From the NCBI RefSeq assembly GCF_013318015.2, contig NZ_CP115842.1, positions 310,001-374,000 of the forward strand: a stretch of 64,000 bases of DNA. Direction: 5' to 3'. The DNA comes from Agrobacterium tumefaciens (GTDB lineage Bacteria; Pseudomonadota; Alphaproteobacteria; Rhizobiales; Rhizobiaceae). The position numbers and the translations under genes were made by a program. The notes below the pieces were generated by a model. That model was not told the origin of the DNA. It saw nothing but the letters and a program-made list of their open reading frames with translations, and did not search any database. This document shows, one piece after another, positions 28,254 through 38,129 of the stretch (position 1 is the stretch's first letter; each line of letters starts with the position of its first letter).

Positions 28254-29356
28254 CGGGAAACCTTTCTTGCTGCCTGCGAGGCCAATGCCTCGAAAAGATC
28301 GCGGATCGGCTGCTGCGGCATATCCATGCCGATGAGGACAACACGGGTTGCACGGTTGCCATCCGGCCAGCTTTCCAGACGGCTCAGCGGATAAAGCCGG
28401 TGCTGCACGGCATGGGCGACCACTGGACGGTCCGGATCATCCGTCGCACCGAAAACTCCCTTGAGCCGTAGAAGACCGGAATGCACGTTGCTGGTGACGA
28501 GTTCGAGAAAGGTAACGATCGCCTGCGGATCGAAAGCCCCATCGAACGTCAAATCGAACGCCTCTACCCCCGCACCATGACGGTTGATATCGTGCCCGTG
28601 CGCGGCATGCAGGCTCAGCCTGTCGGCGGCAAGCCAGCCCGTCACGTCTTCCGGCTTGTTACGCAACGAATAATCCGCCGGCGCAAACAGCGACATCAGA
28701 TTGAAGTCGCGCGCGTTGCGGTCATGCAGACGCGCGGCAGGATTGAGATCGGAGAGGCTCTCACAGCCCATCTTCGCCCCGTCAGTGAGATCGGTTTTGG
28801 TCAAAACAATGTGATCGGCAAAGGCAAGCTGTTTCCAGCCCTCGATGAAACTGTCGAGCATCGCTTGGCCGGAGGTAATGTCGAAAACAGTAACGACGCC
28901 GGAGAGATGAAAGTGGCGGGCGACGATATGGTCGCGCAGGCCGGCGGCAGGCGTACCGCCGGGAATCAGGCTGTTGATGATCGGCGCAGGATCGGCAAGG
29001 CCGGTGGTTTCAATGACGACACGAGATATTTCCGGCACCACCCCTTCCAGAAAGGCCTGATGCAACTCGTAAAGCGAGGTGCGGATATCGCTGGTGGCGG
29101 TGCAGCAGATGCAGCCGGTCGTGGTCCTGAAATAACGCTCCGAACCGGTGCGGACCAGGCCGTGATCGATGGGCACCGAACCGAATTCGTTGACGATGAC
29201 GGCGGCACCACGCATTTCCGGTTCGCTCAGAAGCTCGTTCAGAAGCGTGGTCTTGCCCGCCCCCAGAAAGCCGGTAAGCAGTGTGACAGGCACCGTTCCG
29301 GTGGATGGGGTGACGGACGAGACGTCTTCTGGTGCAACCGCCTTCTTCCGCTTCAT
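28250..29356 (-). CDS. Second COG0523 (CobW-like) GTPase
   Basis: About 368 residues from the ATG at 29356; a TTG at 29386 is an alternative, but no strong site precedes it. P-loop GFLGAGKTT near residue 29-37, metal motif GCICC at 81-85, TKTD base recognition near residue 197 and a CobW_C domain. Paralogue of yciA but clearly different in the nucleotide-switch region. A Zur-like half box 46-68 bases upstream of the ATG suggests zinc control. Likely zinc metallochaperone. Confidence 0.9.
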   Translation of the reverse strand: MKRKKAVAPEDVSSVTPSTGTVPVTLLTGFLGAGKTTLLNELLSEPEMRGAAVIVNEFGSVPIDHGLVRTGSERYFRTTTGCICCTATSDIRTSLYELHQAFLEGVVPEISRVVIETTGLADPAPIINSLIPGGTPAAGLRDHIVARHFHLSGVVTVFDITSGQAMLDSFIEGWKQLAFADHIVLTKTDLTDGAKMGCESLSDLNPAARLHDRNARDFNLMSLFAPADYSLRNKPEDVTGWLAADRLSLHAAHGHDINRHGAGVEAFDLTFDGAFDPQAIVTFLELVTSNVHSGLLRLKGVFGATDDPDRPVVAHAVQHRLYPLSRLESWPDGNRATRVVLIGMDMPQQPIRDLFEALASQAARKVSR

Positions 29357-29401
29357 TCCGAACACATCCGCACCTTCAAGCAGCAAATCTTGGAGAGACT
29401 T

Positions 29402-29424
29402 AATACGTAATGTAATAACATATC
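29402..29424 (-). promoter_or_regulatory. Zur-like box upstream of the second COG0523 gene
   Basis: On the minus strand GATATGTTATTACATTACG shares the run TGTTATTACATT with the troC box; the other arm is less conserved. Position just upstream of the start is as expected for a repressor site. Confidence 0.5.
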
Positions 29425-29550
29425 AATACTCCTTGTTAGAAATTCCTCTTGAACATTGCCTCCGCAGACCGCTTCCGGTATCCCGTCCCGAGCCTTGCCC
29501 GCAAGCACACGAAAAAACCAAAGCGGACCCAAAATGGAATAATAAAACCG

Positions 29551-29576
29551 TTTCGTTCACTTTCGTTTTTTTCGTT
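29551..29576. promoter_or_regulatory. Triple TTTCGTT repeat upstream of ugpB
   Basis: TTTCGTT occurs at 29551-29557, 29561-29567 and 29570-29576, spaced 10 and 9 bases, one helical turn each. DeoR-family regulators such as GlpR bind tandem TTCG-containing sites, so this is a candidate operator for glycerol 3-phosphate uptake. No Pho box of standard form was seen. Confidence 0.4.
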
Positions 29577-29717
29577 CCACCGTCTATTGCATTTTCATTA
29601 GAGTTCGCTTTAAATCAGACCGCTAATACAGAAAAGCTCGCCCGCAGCTATATCGAGGAGGATAGGCTGCAATAAGGGGCTGTATCTTTTACTGTTTTTA
29701 AAATGGGAGGAATCGCC

Positions 29718-31022
29718 TTGAAAAAACTCAGCTACCATCTTGCTGCGGCATCTGCGCTTTCGTTTTTTGTCACATCGAACGCATTCGCCGCGACGGAAAT
29801 TCAGTGGTGGCATGCCATGACCGGCGCCAATAACGAGGTCGTGGACGCGCTCGCGAAAGAGTTCAACGATAGCCAGACAAACTACAAGATCATGCCCGTC
29901 TTCAAGGGCACCTATCCGGAAACCCTGAATGCCGGCATTGCGGCATTCCGCGCCAAGCAGCCGCCGGCGATCATTCAGGTCTTCGACGCCGGTTCCGGCG
30001 TGATGATGGGTGCTGCCGGTGCAATCAAACCGGTGGCAGAAGTACTGAAGGAAGGTGGCTACACCTTCAACAAGGACGAATATCTGGCCGGCATCGTCGC
30101 CTATTATTCCAAGCCTGACGGGACCATGCTGTCCTTCCCCTATAATTCGTCCTCGCCGATCCTCTATTACAACAAGGATACCTTCCAGAAGGCAGGCCTT
30201 GACCCGGCAAATCCGCCGAAGACCTGGCCGGAAGTTTTCGAAGCTGCCAAGAAGATCAAGACAAGCGGCGCTGCCCAATGCGGCTTCACCTCAACATGGT
30301 TGACCTGGATCCAGACCGAAAACTTTGCCGCATGGAACAACGTCTCCTATGGCAGCAATGAAAACGGGCTGGGCGGCACCGATGTGAAGCTTGCCGTCAA
30401 CGCGCCGCTCTTCGTCGAACACTTCCAGGCCATTGCCGACCTGGCGAAAGACGGCACCTTCCGTTACGGCGGGCGCACTTCGGAAGCCAAGCAGCTGTTC
30501 ATGTCCGGCGAATGCGGCATCCTTACCGAATCCTCCGGCGGCCTTGGCGATATCATCAAGACCGGCATGAATTACGGTATCGGCCAGCTTCCCTATTACG
30601 AGGGTCATGGTCCGCAGAACACCATTCCCGGCGGCGCGAGCCTCTGGGTCTTCGGCGGCAAGAGCGATGCCGAATATAAAGGTGTGGCCGAGTTCTTCCA
30701 TTTCCTTTCCCAGACCAAGATCCAGTCTCGTCTGCATCAGGTCTCCGGATACATGCCGGTAACGATCGCGGCCTATGAGGAAACCAAGAAATCCGGCTTC
30801 TATGACAAGAATCCCGGCCGCGAAACGCCGCTTCTGCAGATGATGGGCAAGCCACCGACAGAAAACTCCAAGGGCGTGCGCCTCGTGAACCTGCCGCAGG
30901 TCCGCGACATCATGAACGAAGAGTTCGAGGCGATGCTGGCCGGCAAGCAGGACGCGAAATCCGCACTCGACAAGATTGTCACGCGCGGTGATGCGGCCAT
31001 CAAGCAGGCAACCGGCAACTAA
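29718..31022 (+). CDS. ugpB: sn-glycerol 3-phosphate ABC transporter binding protein UgpB
   Basis: 434 residues from a TTG at 29718. The ATG at 29703 is in frame, but it is followed by GGGAGGA, which makes a good ribosome site for the TTG 7 bases later, and the TTG gives a compact signal peptide ([20 protein letters not shown], cleavage near AFA). Mature motifs [39 protein letters not shown] and [20 protein letters not shown] are those of UgpB. It binds glycerol 3-phosphate and glycerophosphodiesters in the periplasm. First gene of ugpB-A-E-C. Confidence 0.94.
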   Translation: MKKLSYHLAAASALSFFVTSNAFAATEIQWWHAMTGANNEVVDALAKEFNDSQTNYKIMPVFKGTYPETLNAGIAAFRAKQPPAIIQVFDAGSGVMMGAAGAIKPVAEVLKEGGYTFNKDEYLAGIVAYYSKPDGTMLSFPYNSSSPILYYNKDTFQKAGLDPANPPKTWPEVFEAAKKIKTSGAAQCGFTSTWLTWIQTENFAAWNNVSYGSNENGLGGTDVKLAVNAPLFVEHFQAIADLAKDGTFRYGGRTSEAKQLFMSGECGILTESSGGLGDIIKTGMNYGIGQLPYYEGHGPQNTIPGGASLWVFGGKSDAEYKGVAEFFHFLSQTKIQSRLHQVSGYMPVTIAAYEETKKSGFYDKNPGRETPLLQMMGKPPTENSKGVRLVNLPQVRDIMNEEFEAMLAGKQDAKSALDKIVTRGDAAIKQATGN

Positions 31023-31090
31023 ACGATCCCTGCCCCCGCCCGCATCCTTACCCGGTGCGGGCGGTATTCCCATTTCATCAGGAGATCGCC

Positions 31091-31972
31091 GTGCAAAGCG
31101 TCGTATTCCCCAACAAGATCCTGCCCTATCTGCTGGTCGCGCCACAGATCATCCTGACGGTGATCTTTTTCTTCTGGCCCGCAAGTCAGGCGCTCTACCA
31201 GTCGACCATGCGCGAGGATGCCTTCGGGCTGAACAGCAATTTCGTCGGGCTGGCCAATTTTTCCGCCGTACTTTCGGATGAAAGCTATCTGAACGCGTTG
31301 CACGTCACGGTTATTTTCAGCGTCCTGACCGCACTCGTCTCGATGGGGCTGGCATTGCTTCTGGCAACGGCGGCAGACCGCGTGGTGCGCGGCAAGGGTT
31401 TTTACCGCACCATGATGATCATGCCCTATGCTGTGGCACCCGCCGTCGCTGGCATGCTGTGGCTGTTCATGTTCAATCCGGCCATGGGAACCTTCTCCTA
31501 CATCCTGCGCCGCAACGGCATCATGTGGGACCCGCTGCTCAACGGCAATCAGGCCATGCTGCTCGTGGTCGCAGCCGCAGCATGGAAGCAGATCAGCTAC
31601 AATTTCCTGTTTTTTGTCGCAGGCTTGCAGGCAATTCCGAAATCATTGCTGGAGGCGGCCTCCATTGACGGCGCACGCGGTTCGCGGCGCTTCTGGACCA
31701 TCGTTTTCCCGCTGCTGGCGCCGACAACCTTCTTCCTGCTGGTCGTCAACACCGTCTATGCCTTCTTCGATACATTCGGCATCATCCACGCAGTTACTGG
31801 CGGCGGCCCTGCCAAGGCGACAGAAACACTGGTCTACAAGGTCTACAATGATGGCTTCGTTAACCTGAACCTCGGCTCTTCCGCCGCGCAATCCGTCATC
31901 CTGATGGTGATCGTCATTGCGTTGACCGCCTTCCAGTTCCGCTTCGTCGAGAAGCGCGTGCACTACGGCTGA
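31091..31972 (+). CDS. ugpA: sn-glycerol 3-phosphate ABC transporter permease UgpA
   Basis: 293 residues from a GTG at 31091 with GGAG 7 bases upstream, which gives the usual UgpA length; an upstream GTG-type start at 31055 would add 12 unrelated residues. Six membrane segments; EAA loop [21 protein letters not shown]-terminal VEKRVHY is typical. Confidence 0.94.
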   Translation: MQSVVFPNKILPYLLVAPQIILTVIFFFWPASQALYQSTMREDAFGLNSNFVGLANFSAVLSDESYLNALHVTVIFSVLTALVSMGLALLLATAADRVVRGKGFYRTMMIMPYAVAPAVAGMLWLFMFNPAMGTFSYILRRNGIMWDPLLNGNQAMLLVVAAAAWKQISYNFLFFVAGLQAIPKSLLEAASIDGARGSRRFWTIVFPLLAPTTFFLLVVNTVYAFFDTFGIIHAVTGGGPAKATETLVYKVYNDGFVNLNLGSSAAQSVILMVIVIALTAFQFRFVEKRVHYG

Positions 31973-31982
31973 GGATTTCCTG

Positions 31983-32831
31983 ATGATTGAAAATCGCCCG
32001 GTCGCCCGCGTGATCGCCCATTTGATGCTGGTTCTCGGCATCATCATCGTGGCCTTCCCGATCTACTACACCTTCATCGCGTCATCCATGACGTCGAATG
32101 ACATCATTCGCCCACCGATGTCGCTGCTGCCCGGCGACCATCTTGGTGAAAACTATACAGACGCCATGGTCGGCGGCGTCGAAAGAGTGGTCGGCGTCAG
32201 CCTTGAACGGCTGCTGTTCAACAGCTTCGTGGTGGCGCTCGCCATTGCCATCGGCAAGATCGTCATTTCTTTCCTGTCGGCTTTCGCAATCGTATTTTTC
32301 CGTTTTCCCTTCCGCATGGGCTTCTTCTGGATGATCTTCATCACGCTCATGCTGCCGGTCGAGGTGCGTATCCTGCCCACCTACAAGGTCATCGTCGACC
32401 TCGGGCTTATCGATACCTATGCGGGACTGACGCTTCCGCTGATGGCGTCCGCGACGGCGACGTTCCTGTTCCGGCAGTTTTTCCTGACCATTCCCGGCGA
32501 AATGGTCGAGGCGGCTCGTATCGACAATGCAGGACCGTTCCGCTTCATGCGCGATATTCTGCTGCCGCTGTCGAAAACCAATATCGCCGCTCTCTTCGTG
32601 ATCCTGTTCATCTATGGCTGGACCCAGTATCTCTGGCCGCTGCTCGTGACCAACGATGCCAAGATGAACACAATCATCATCGGCCTCAAGCGCATGGTGG
32701 ATTTCACCGACGCTTCGACGCCCTGGAATTATGTGATGGTGACGGCGATCCTCGCCATCATCCCCCCGATTATCGTTGTGGTGCTGATGCAGCGCTGGTT
32801 CGTCAAAGGTTTGGTGGAGACCGAGAAGTAA
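31983..32831 (+). CDS. ugpE: sn-glycerol 3-phosphate ABC transporter permease UgpE
   Basis: 282 residues, six membrane segments, EAA loop [20 protein letters not shown] near residue 175 and the ending [13 protein letters not shown] of UgpE. Ends with TAATG shared with the start of ugpC. Confidence 0.95.
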   Translation: MIENRPVARVIAHLMLVLGIIIVAFPIYYTFIASSMTSNDIIRPPMSLLPGDHLGENYTDAMVGGVERVVGVSLERLLFNSFVVALAIAIGKIVISFLSAFAIVFFRFPFRMGFFWMIFITLMLPVEVRILPTYKVIVDLGLIDTYAGLTLPLMASATATFLFRQFFLTIPGEMVEAARIDNAGPFRFMRDILLPLSKTNIAALFVILFIYGWTQYLWPLLVTNDAKMNTIIIGLKRMVDFTDASTPWNYVMVTAILAIIPPIIVVVLMQRWFVKGLVETEK

Positions 32832-33892
32832 TGGCAAAAATTGCGCTGAAAGACGTCCGCAAGGTTTACGGCGGCAATGTCGACGCCATCAAGGGCGTAT
32901 CGATGGATATAGCCGATGGCGAGATGATCGTATTGGTCGGCCCCTCCGGCTGCGGAAAATCAACATTGCTGCGCATGATCGCCGGGCTGGAAAGCATATC
33001 GGGCGGTGAGATCGTCATCGGCGACCGCGTCGTCAACGATCTCGAACCGTCAGACCGTGATATTGCCATGGTGTTCCAGAACTACGCGCTATACCCGCAT
33101 ATGACAGTGCGGCAGAACCTCGCCTATGGCCTCAAGAACCGCAACACGCCGAAGGACGAGATCGACCGGCGTATCACCGAGGCAGCCAAGGCGCTGGAAA
33201 TCGAACAATATCTGGAGCGCAGGCCGCGCCAGCTCTCGGGTGGCCAGCGCCAGCGCGTGGCAATGGGCCGTGCCATCGTGCGCAAGCCCGCTGCATTCCT
33301 GTTCGATGAGCCGCTGTCCAACCTCGATGCCAAGCTGCGCGTGCAGATGCGCGTCGAAATCCGCCGCCTGCAACGCTCTCTCGCCACCACCAGCGTCTAC
33401 GTAACCCATGATCAGATGGAAGCCATGACGCTGGCCGACCGCCTCGTGGTGCTGAATGCCGGCCGCATCGAGCAGATCGGCACTCCGATCGAGCTTTACG
33501 AAAAACCGGCCACCACCTTCGTCGCCACCTTCATCGGTTCGCCCTCCATGAACCTCCTGCCCTACGGCACCCCATCGGCTAACGGTGCATCCGGGTGGTC
33601 GGTGAATGGATCAGGCGCGCTGCCGCAAACCACCGCAACACTGGGCATCCGTCCGGAAGACATCACGCTCGCGGAAACAGAAGCTCCCGATGCCGCTTTC
33701 ACTGGCACCGTGCGGGTGGACGCCGTGGAACTGGTGGGCGCGGAAAGCTACGTGCATGGCTCCTTCACAGACGGCACCACCATCGTCTTCCGCGTTCCCG
33801 GCCGCTCGCAGCTTGGTATCGGCGAGAACCTGCGGATTGCCGCCCAGACGAAGGACTTCCATCTGTTCGATGCGGCGGGGAAGCGGATTTAG
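32831..33892 (+). CDS. ugpC: sn-glycerol 3-phosphate ABC transporter ATPase UgpC
   Basis: 353 residues. Walker [10 protein letters not shown] (about 37-45), Q-loop [11 protein letters not shown], signature [14 protein letters not shown], Walker [12 protein letters not shown], switch VTHDQMEAM, and C-terminal TOBE/OB region (GIRPEDI). Start overlaps the ugpE stop by 1 base. No ugpQ phosphodiesterase gene follows, so diester hydrolysis must be done elsewhere. Confidence 0.95.
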   Translation: MAKIALKDVRKVYGGNVDAIKGVSMDIADGEMIVLVGPSGCGKSTLLRMIAGLESISGGEIVIGDRVVNDLEPSDRDIAMVFQNYALYPHMTVRQNLAYGLKNRNTPKDEIDRRITEAAKALEIEQYLERRPRQLSGGQRQRVAMGRAIVRKPAAFLFDEPLSNLDAKLRVQMRVEIRRLQRSLATTSVYVTHDQMEAMTLADRLVVLNAGRIEQIGTPIELYEKPATTFVATFIGSPSMNLLPYGTPSANGASGWSVNGSGALPQTTATLGIRPEDITLAETEAPDAAFTGTVRVDAVELVGAESYVHGSFTDGTTIVFRVPGRSQLGIGENLRIAAQTKDFHLFDAAGKRI

Positions 33893-33914
33893 GGTCTTAC
33901 GAAAGACAAGGAGA

Positions 33915-33934
33915 CACCCGCCTCTCGGCGGGTG
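33915..33934. terminator. Bidirectional hairpin between ugpC and the convergent gene
   Basis: CACCCGCC/GGCGGGTG stem of 8 bases with a TCTC loop, 22 bases past ugpC and 6 bases past the end of the convergent gene. No T run. Confidence 0.55.
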
Positions 33935-33940
33935 CTCGGA

Positions 33941-34384
33941 CTACCAGACCAGCTCGACCTGTGGCCTACCGTTGGAGGTTTTCTCCACGGTACGTCCGGA
34001 CGTATCGATATTGCAGTGGATACGCTGCCTGAAAGCCGAGAAGCTTTCGAAGGTCACCACATCCACGGGATCGTCGAGATGCAGGGTCAGCCGGTAGCGT
34101 TCCGGGTCGCCGCCGAGCGCTTGCACGCCCAGAACGGAGGCTACGAAGGGCTGGCCTAGATAGAGGCCTTCCACCCGCGAACCAAGAAGATAGGGATTGA
34201 ATGCGGGACGGTTTCCCGCCGTGGCATGCAGGGTGTTCCAGTCGCGGAAGCCATATTGCGCGGCGATGAGTTCCAGCGCCTTTGAATGGGTGATTGCCTG
34301 CCCCTCCCCTTCAAGGGCGGCGCGCAGCCGTTTTGCCTGCTCTTTCAGTCCCTCAAGCGCGGGAAGCGGTTTGGACACGTTCAT
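33941..34384 (-). CDS. Glyoxalase-related protein
   Basis: 147 residues. The N-terminal helical segment (LKEQAKRLRAALEGEGQAIT, then HSKALELIAAQYGFRDWNTL) is the mark of the glyoxalase-related family often listed as glyoxalase superfamily protein. The rest (GLYLGQPFVASVLGVQALGG, then PERYRLTLHLDDPVDVV) is a small beta domain that resembles a bleomycin-resistance/glyoxalase half. Its function is unknown. Convergent with ugpC. Confidence 0.75.
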   Translation of the reverse strand: MNVSKPLPALEGLKEQAKRLRAALEGEGQAITHSKALELIAAQYGFRDWNTLHATAGNRPAFNPYLLGSRVEGLYLGQPFVASVLGVQALGGDPERYRLTLHLDDPVDVVTFESFSAFRQRIHCNIDTSGRTVEKTSNGRPQVELVW

Positions 34385-34596
34385 AACGGTTCTCCAACAT
34401 GCGCATGCCGTATTTTTCCGAAGGGGTCCGCGTTGCCATCGACGACATGCAAAACATGGGGATGACCGTTATTCCAAAAAGAGCTTCACCAAGGGCGTAA
34501 ACGCCTGCGGACGGCCGGGGCTCTTCTGCCCGTGGCCGTCCATATAGCTCAGAAAGCGCCGCCCGTCAAAGGCAGCGACGGCGCGAGGCCAAGGGG

Positions 34597-35295
34597 TCAG
34601 AAGCGATAGGTGATACCCGCACCGATCAACCAGGGATCGAGTTTCGCTTTGCCGCTGATTGGCGCACCGCCAAGTTCTGCGGTCCAGTCGGTCTTCAGGA
34701 AAATCTTCTTCACGTCGAAGTTCACGCCCCAATGTTCGTCCAGCATATAGTCGAAACCCACCTGCACGGCCGCGCCGAACTTGTTCTTGACATCAAGATT
34801 GCTGAAGCCGGGTTTTTCGGACTGGTTGTAGAACATCGAATAGTTCACGCCCGCGCCGATATAGGGCTTGAAGGCGCCGAAATCAGTAAAGTGATATTGC
34901 AGGGTCAGCGTCGGCGGCAGCAACCATGTCTTGCCCACCGGCGTGCCGGCCAGCACACCCTCGCCGTTGATCTTGGCGTATGTGGTACCGAGGATGAGTT
35001 CGGCAGCGATATTCGGGGTGAAGAAATAGCTGATGTCGAGTTCAGGAATAACCGTATCCGAATAGGAGAGACCCGCACCAGGCACACCGTCAACGCTGCC
35101 GCTGTCATGGGTGATGACCCCGAGACCACGCACACGCAGCATCCATGGGCTCGCCGCCGCAATCGCCTCTTCAGCGGTGGGGGCTGGTGCCGGCGTGGCC
35201 AGATCTGCCGCCATCGCGTTGGCCGACATCAGCATCGCCGCGACGCTCACCGTAAAACTGGCAAGCAAGGCGGTTTTTTTCTTCCTGTTCGTCAT
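34597..35295 (-). CDS. OmpW-family outer membrane protein
   Basis: 232 residues from the ATG at 35295, with GGAGAGATGG just upstream; the frame is open to 35487 but the extension is not protein-like. Signal peptide MTNRKKKTALLASFTVSVAA with cleavage near AMA-AD. The mature part matches OmpW: PWMLRVRGLGVITHDSGSVD, an IPELDISYFFTPNIAAEL strand pair, LTLQYHF, YIGAGVNYSMF, WGVNFDVKKIFL and a final aromatic ITYRF for BAM insertion. An eight-stranded barrel for small hydrophobic molecules. Confidence 0.93.
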   Translation of the reverse strand: MTNRKKKTALLASFTVSVAAMLMSANAMAADLATPAPAPTAEEAIAAASPWMLRVRGLGVITHDSGSVDGVPGAGLSYSDTVIPELDISYFFTPNIAAELILGTTYAKINGEGVLAGTPVGKTWLLPPTLTLQYHFTDFGAFKPYIGAGVNYSMFYNQSEKPGFSNLDVKNKFGAAVQVGFDYMLDEHWGVNFDVKKIFLKTDWTAELGGAPISGKAKLDPWLIGAGITYRF

Positions 35296-35577
35296 TCCAT
35301 CTCTCCTATCGCGCGCCGCAGCCGGGCAAGCCCGGGAAACCGGCTGATGGCGGCGGGCCTTCGCGAATCCTCGCTTGCCGCAGCCGCTACGGCCACTATC
35401 GCCAAGGGAGAGGTGAGCGGATTGAGATGGATCAAACCGAAAGGCGAACGATAAGCCCGGGCAGCTACCCGGTGCTTGGTGTGACAAATACGCAACGGAT
35501 AGTCATGACAACGGTCAAAATAGCAGGCCCGGCAGGCGGAAGTCGGCCTGCTTTCACAAGCCTTCTCCTTTGCAATC

Positions 35578-36879
35578 TCAGGCGGCCTGCGGTGCCAAAG
35601 TCGCGGAACCCGGCTTTTTGAGAAGCAGTACCGAGACAGCGGCGATCATGCACATCACGCCGGCAATCTGTAGTGCGGGCATGTATGTGTCGAAGTCGCT
35701 CTTGAAGAAACCTGCGCCAAAGGCAGCGGTGGCGGCCCCCAACTGATGCCCCGCAAACACCCAGCCGAAAACCAGGCCCGCTTTTTCGCGGCCGAAACTC
35801 TCAGCGGCAAGCTTCACCGTTGGCGGCACGGTTGCCACCCAGTCCAGCCCGTAAAACACGGCGAAGACCGAAAGCTCCACGAAGCTGAAGCCCGAGAAGG
35901 AGAGATAGATCAGGGACAGCCCGCGCAGACCGTAAAACCAGAAGAGCAGGAAGCGGTTGTCGAAACGGTCAGAAAGCCAGCCGGCGAAGATGGTGCCGAA
36001 GAAATCGAAAATGCCGATCACAGCCAGTGTGCCGGCCGCCGTGACCGCCGCCATGCCGAAATCACCGCAGATGGAAATCCAGTGTGTCTGGATAAGGCCG
36101 TTGGTGGAAAGTCCACAGACGAAGAACGTGCCGAAAAGCACCCAGAAAACCGGGTTTCCAGACACACTCTTCAACGTCAGTATCGGGGATGCCAGTGTTG
36201 CAAGAAACTTGTGGTCCTGCTTCGGCGGTTTTACCACCACCGTCTCGCCATAGGCTGGCAGGCCGACATCGGCGGGATGGTCACGCATCAAGAGCAGCAC
36301 GAGAATCATGGCGATAGCAATCACCGCAACGGATAGCGTCAGCGCGGTGCGCCAGCCATAAGCCTCCGTCAGCGCCGCGAGCAAAGGCAGAAAAACCAGC
36401 TGGCCGGTGGCGTTACTGGCCGTCATCAGGCCGATCACCAGTCCCCGGCGCTTCGAAAACCAGCGCGACGCCACGGTCGCGCCCAGCACCAGTGCCGTCA
36501 TGCCGGTGCCAACACCGATCACCACGCCCCATAACAGCAACAGCTGCCACACCTCAGTCATGAAGAACGAGGCGACGATGCCGCCCATGATCAGCGCAAG
36601 GGCCGTCGACACGACCTGGCGAATACCGAAATGGTTCATGAAGGCAGCGGCAAAAGGCCCGAGCAGGCCGAAGAGCACCAGCCTGACCGCCATGGCAGAT
36701 GAAATATCGGCAATATCCCAGCCGAACTCCTGATGCAGCGGCTGGATCATCACCCCGGCCGATCCCATCGCGCCGGCGGTTGCCAGCATCGTCAAAAAGG
36801 TGGTTGCGGCAACAAGCCAGCCATAATGTATGTTTCTGTCGGCCATCCAGCTGGCAAGGCGTGTGGAGAGCATGTTCAA
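35578..36879 (-). CDS. MFS transporter (OFA/monocarboxylate-type)
   Basis: 433 residues, 12 membrane segments in two bundles. The first half has YGWLVAATTFLTMLATAGAM and SSAMAVRLVLFGLLGPFAAA; a central cytoplasmic loop at about residues 205-235; the second half has WISICGDFGMAAVTAAGTLA and a DRFDNRF motif. Looks like the oxalate/formate or monocarboxylate branch of MFS. Lies downstream of a MarR gene on the same strand with two operator-like palindromes between, so expression is likely controlled by that MarR protein. Efflux and uptake cannot be told apart. Confidence 0.9.
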   Translation of the reverse strand: MNMLSTRLASWMADRNIHYGWLVAATTFLTMLATAGAMGSAGVMIQPLHQEFGWDIADISSAMAVRLVLFGLLGPFAAAFMNHFGIRQVVSTALALIMGGIVASFFMTEVWQLLLLWGVVIGVGTGMTALVLGATVASRWFSKRRGLVIGLMTASNATGQLVFLPLLAALTEAYGWRTALTLSVAVIAIAMILVLLLMRDHPADVGLPAYGETVVVKPPKQDHKFLATLASPILTLKSVSGNPVFWVLFGTFFVCGLSTNGLIQTHWISICGDFGMAAVTAAGTLAVIGIFDFFGTIFAGWLSDRFDNRFLLFWFYGLRGLSLIYLSFSGFSFVELSVFAVFYGLDWVATVPPTVKLAAESFGREKAGLVFGWVFAGHQLGAATAAFGAGFFKSDFDTYMPALQIAGVMCMIAAVSVLLLKKPGSATLAPQAA

Positions 36880-36914
36880 AATCCCTTTCCAGCGGCCAGC
36901 GGCCGAAATTTTAC

Positions 36915-36926
36915 GGGTATATACCC
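36915..36926. promoter_or_regulatory. Palindromic operator GGGTATATACCC between marR and MFS genes
   Basis: Perfect 12-base palindrome, 36 bases upstream of the MFS start. The same sequence, extended to 14 bases, lies upstream of the marR gene (37374-37387). Confidence 0.75.
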
Positions 36927-36933
36927 TATATTG

Positions 36934-36947
36934 CGGGCAGATACCCG
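36934..36947. promoter_or_regulatory. Imperfect second operator CGGGCAGATACCCG
   Basis: Differs from CGGGTATATACCCG by two bases in one arm; 20 bases (about two turns) from the site at 36915. Confidence 0.6.
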
Positions 36948-36965
36948 TTTTATCATCAAAAAAAA

Positions 36966-37367
36966 TTACAGGGCTGCGAGTAGTTCCTGCAATTGAGCGG
37001 TTTTTTCCGGGCCAAGCCGGGCCTCGATTTCGTCCTGTACTCCGTCCCAGAGGGGCGCGCCTGTTTTCAGTATCTCCTGCCCCTGCTCCGTCACGGTCAG
37101 CATCGCTTCGCGCTGATCCTCGCCATGGCCGATGGCCACCAGCCCCATGCGGGCTAGCACCTTGGTATTGCGGCCAACGGTCGAGCGGTCCAGTTCCACC
37201 CGCGCGGCGAGATCGGTGAGCGACACCGGCGCCATGCGGTTGATGTTCCGCAACAGGCTGAACTGGCCGATATTAACGCCAAGCGGCGCCAGCGCCTCGT
37301 CGTAATAGGACGAGACCTTACGGGATGCTTTGCGCAGCAGGATGCAGTGACAACTATCGTTTGGCAT
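36966..37367 (-). CDS. MarR-family transcriptional regulator
   Basis: 133 residues. Winged helix: SLLRNINRMAPVSLTDLAAR then VELDRSTVGRNTKVLARMGL, and wing residues GHGEDQREAMLTVTEQG. The N-terminus has one cysteine near residue 6 (NDSCHC) that could sense oxidation or electrophiles, as in some MarR proteins. Flanked by GGGTATATACCC sites on both sides, so it probably represses itself and the MFS transporter. Confidence 0.92.
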   Translation of the reverse strand: MPNDSCHCILLRKASRKVSSYYDEALAPLGVNIGQFSLLRNINRMAPVSLTDLAARVELDRSTVGRNTKVLARMGLVAIGHGEDQREAMLTVTEQGQEILKTGAPLWDGVQDEIEARLGPEKTAQLQELLAAL

Positions 37368-37373
37368 TTGTCT

Positions 37374-37387
37374 CGGGTATATACCCG
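37374..37387. promoter_or_regulatory. Palindromic operator upstream of marR
   Basis: CGGGTATATACCCG is a perfect 14-base palindrome, 7 bases upstream of the marR start codon. Binding there would block translation initiation region transcription directly. Confidence 0.75.
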
Positions 37388-37390
37388 CAA

Positions 37391-38129
37391 ATTCTACTGC
37401 GCAAGAGATGTTCGGAAATTATTGTACGGAGTCACAGAATCTGACCCGGAGTCACCAAAATGACATCAGCAAGTTATAAATTTTAGAAATGTATGTTGAT
37501 AATCTCTGACCAAAAATCGCATCCTGGCATAAATCACGAACATTTTCTTTATTATTTCGGTGATTAAATCTCGAAATGAAAGATACGAAACTTGATTCCA
37601 ATTCACAGTCCATTCGAAATTCAATCCATTACACAATACAACTTAAAATTTTCGAGAACTATTTTTCCGTATATTTTTAAATTATTGAAACCTGCCGCTA
37701 TTTACGTTTTGATGCGATCTATTTTTTACAAACCAAATGCCGCCGAGACGATCTTTTGAGCGGGAATTTGGCACCCTCAGAACATCGACCGCAGAGACTC
37801 AACTGCAAGCCCTTACAGCCGGAAAAGGTGCTCGATCCTCAGTGAAAGCGAATTCGTATGGCGTCCTGCTGCCAAATTATTGGACCCAATGTGCATGTGC
37901 TCCTCGGATTGTGTCCGAGCTGACAGTAGCGTAGCCAACCAACTCGTCTAACGTCCGCCAAACGTTGCTCGGGTACCCTTAAACGATCGAAGCGGTCATC
38001 GTTGCCTCTGAATGGCAACTTTCAGTGCCATTGGTAAGGGCTTTTGTAGGTTTCGCGGTTCCGCTCCTCAGGAAGGAATTTGATGAGCGACCCCAGATTT
38101 GCTCAACTAAATTGGGATCGTCTAACTGA
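37391..38129. other. AT-rich gene-free stretch at island border
   Basis: About 740 bases, visibly richer in A and T than the backbone to the left. No credible gene: the only frame over 60 codons (37737-37934) has unusual composition and no ribosome site. No tRNA or integrase remnant was seen. It marks the change from backbone to accessory region. Confidence 0.5.

Noticed and set aside
37737..37934. Short plus-strand frame in the AT-rich spacer
   Set aside because: 65 codons, no ribosome site, no recognisable motif.
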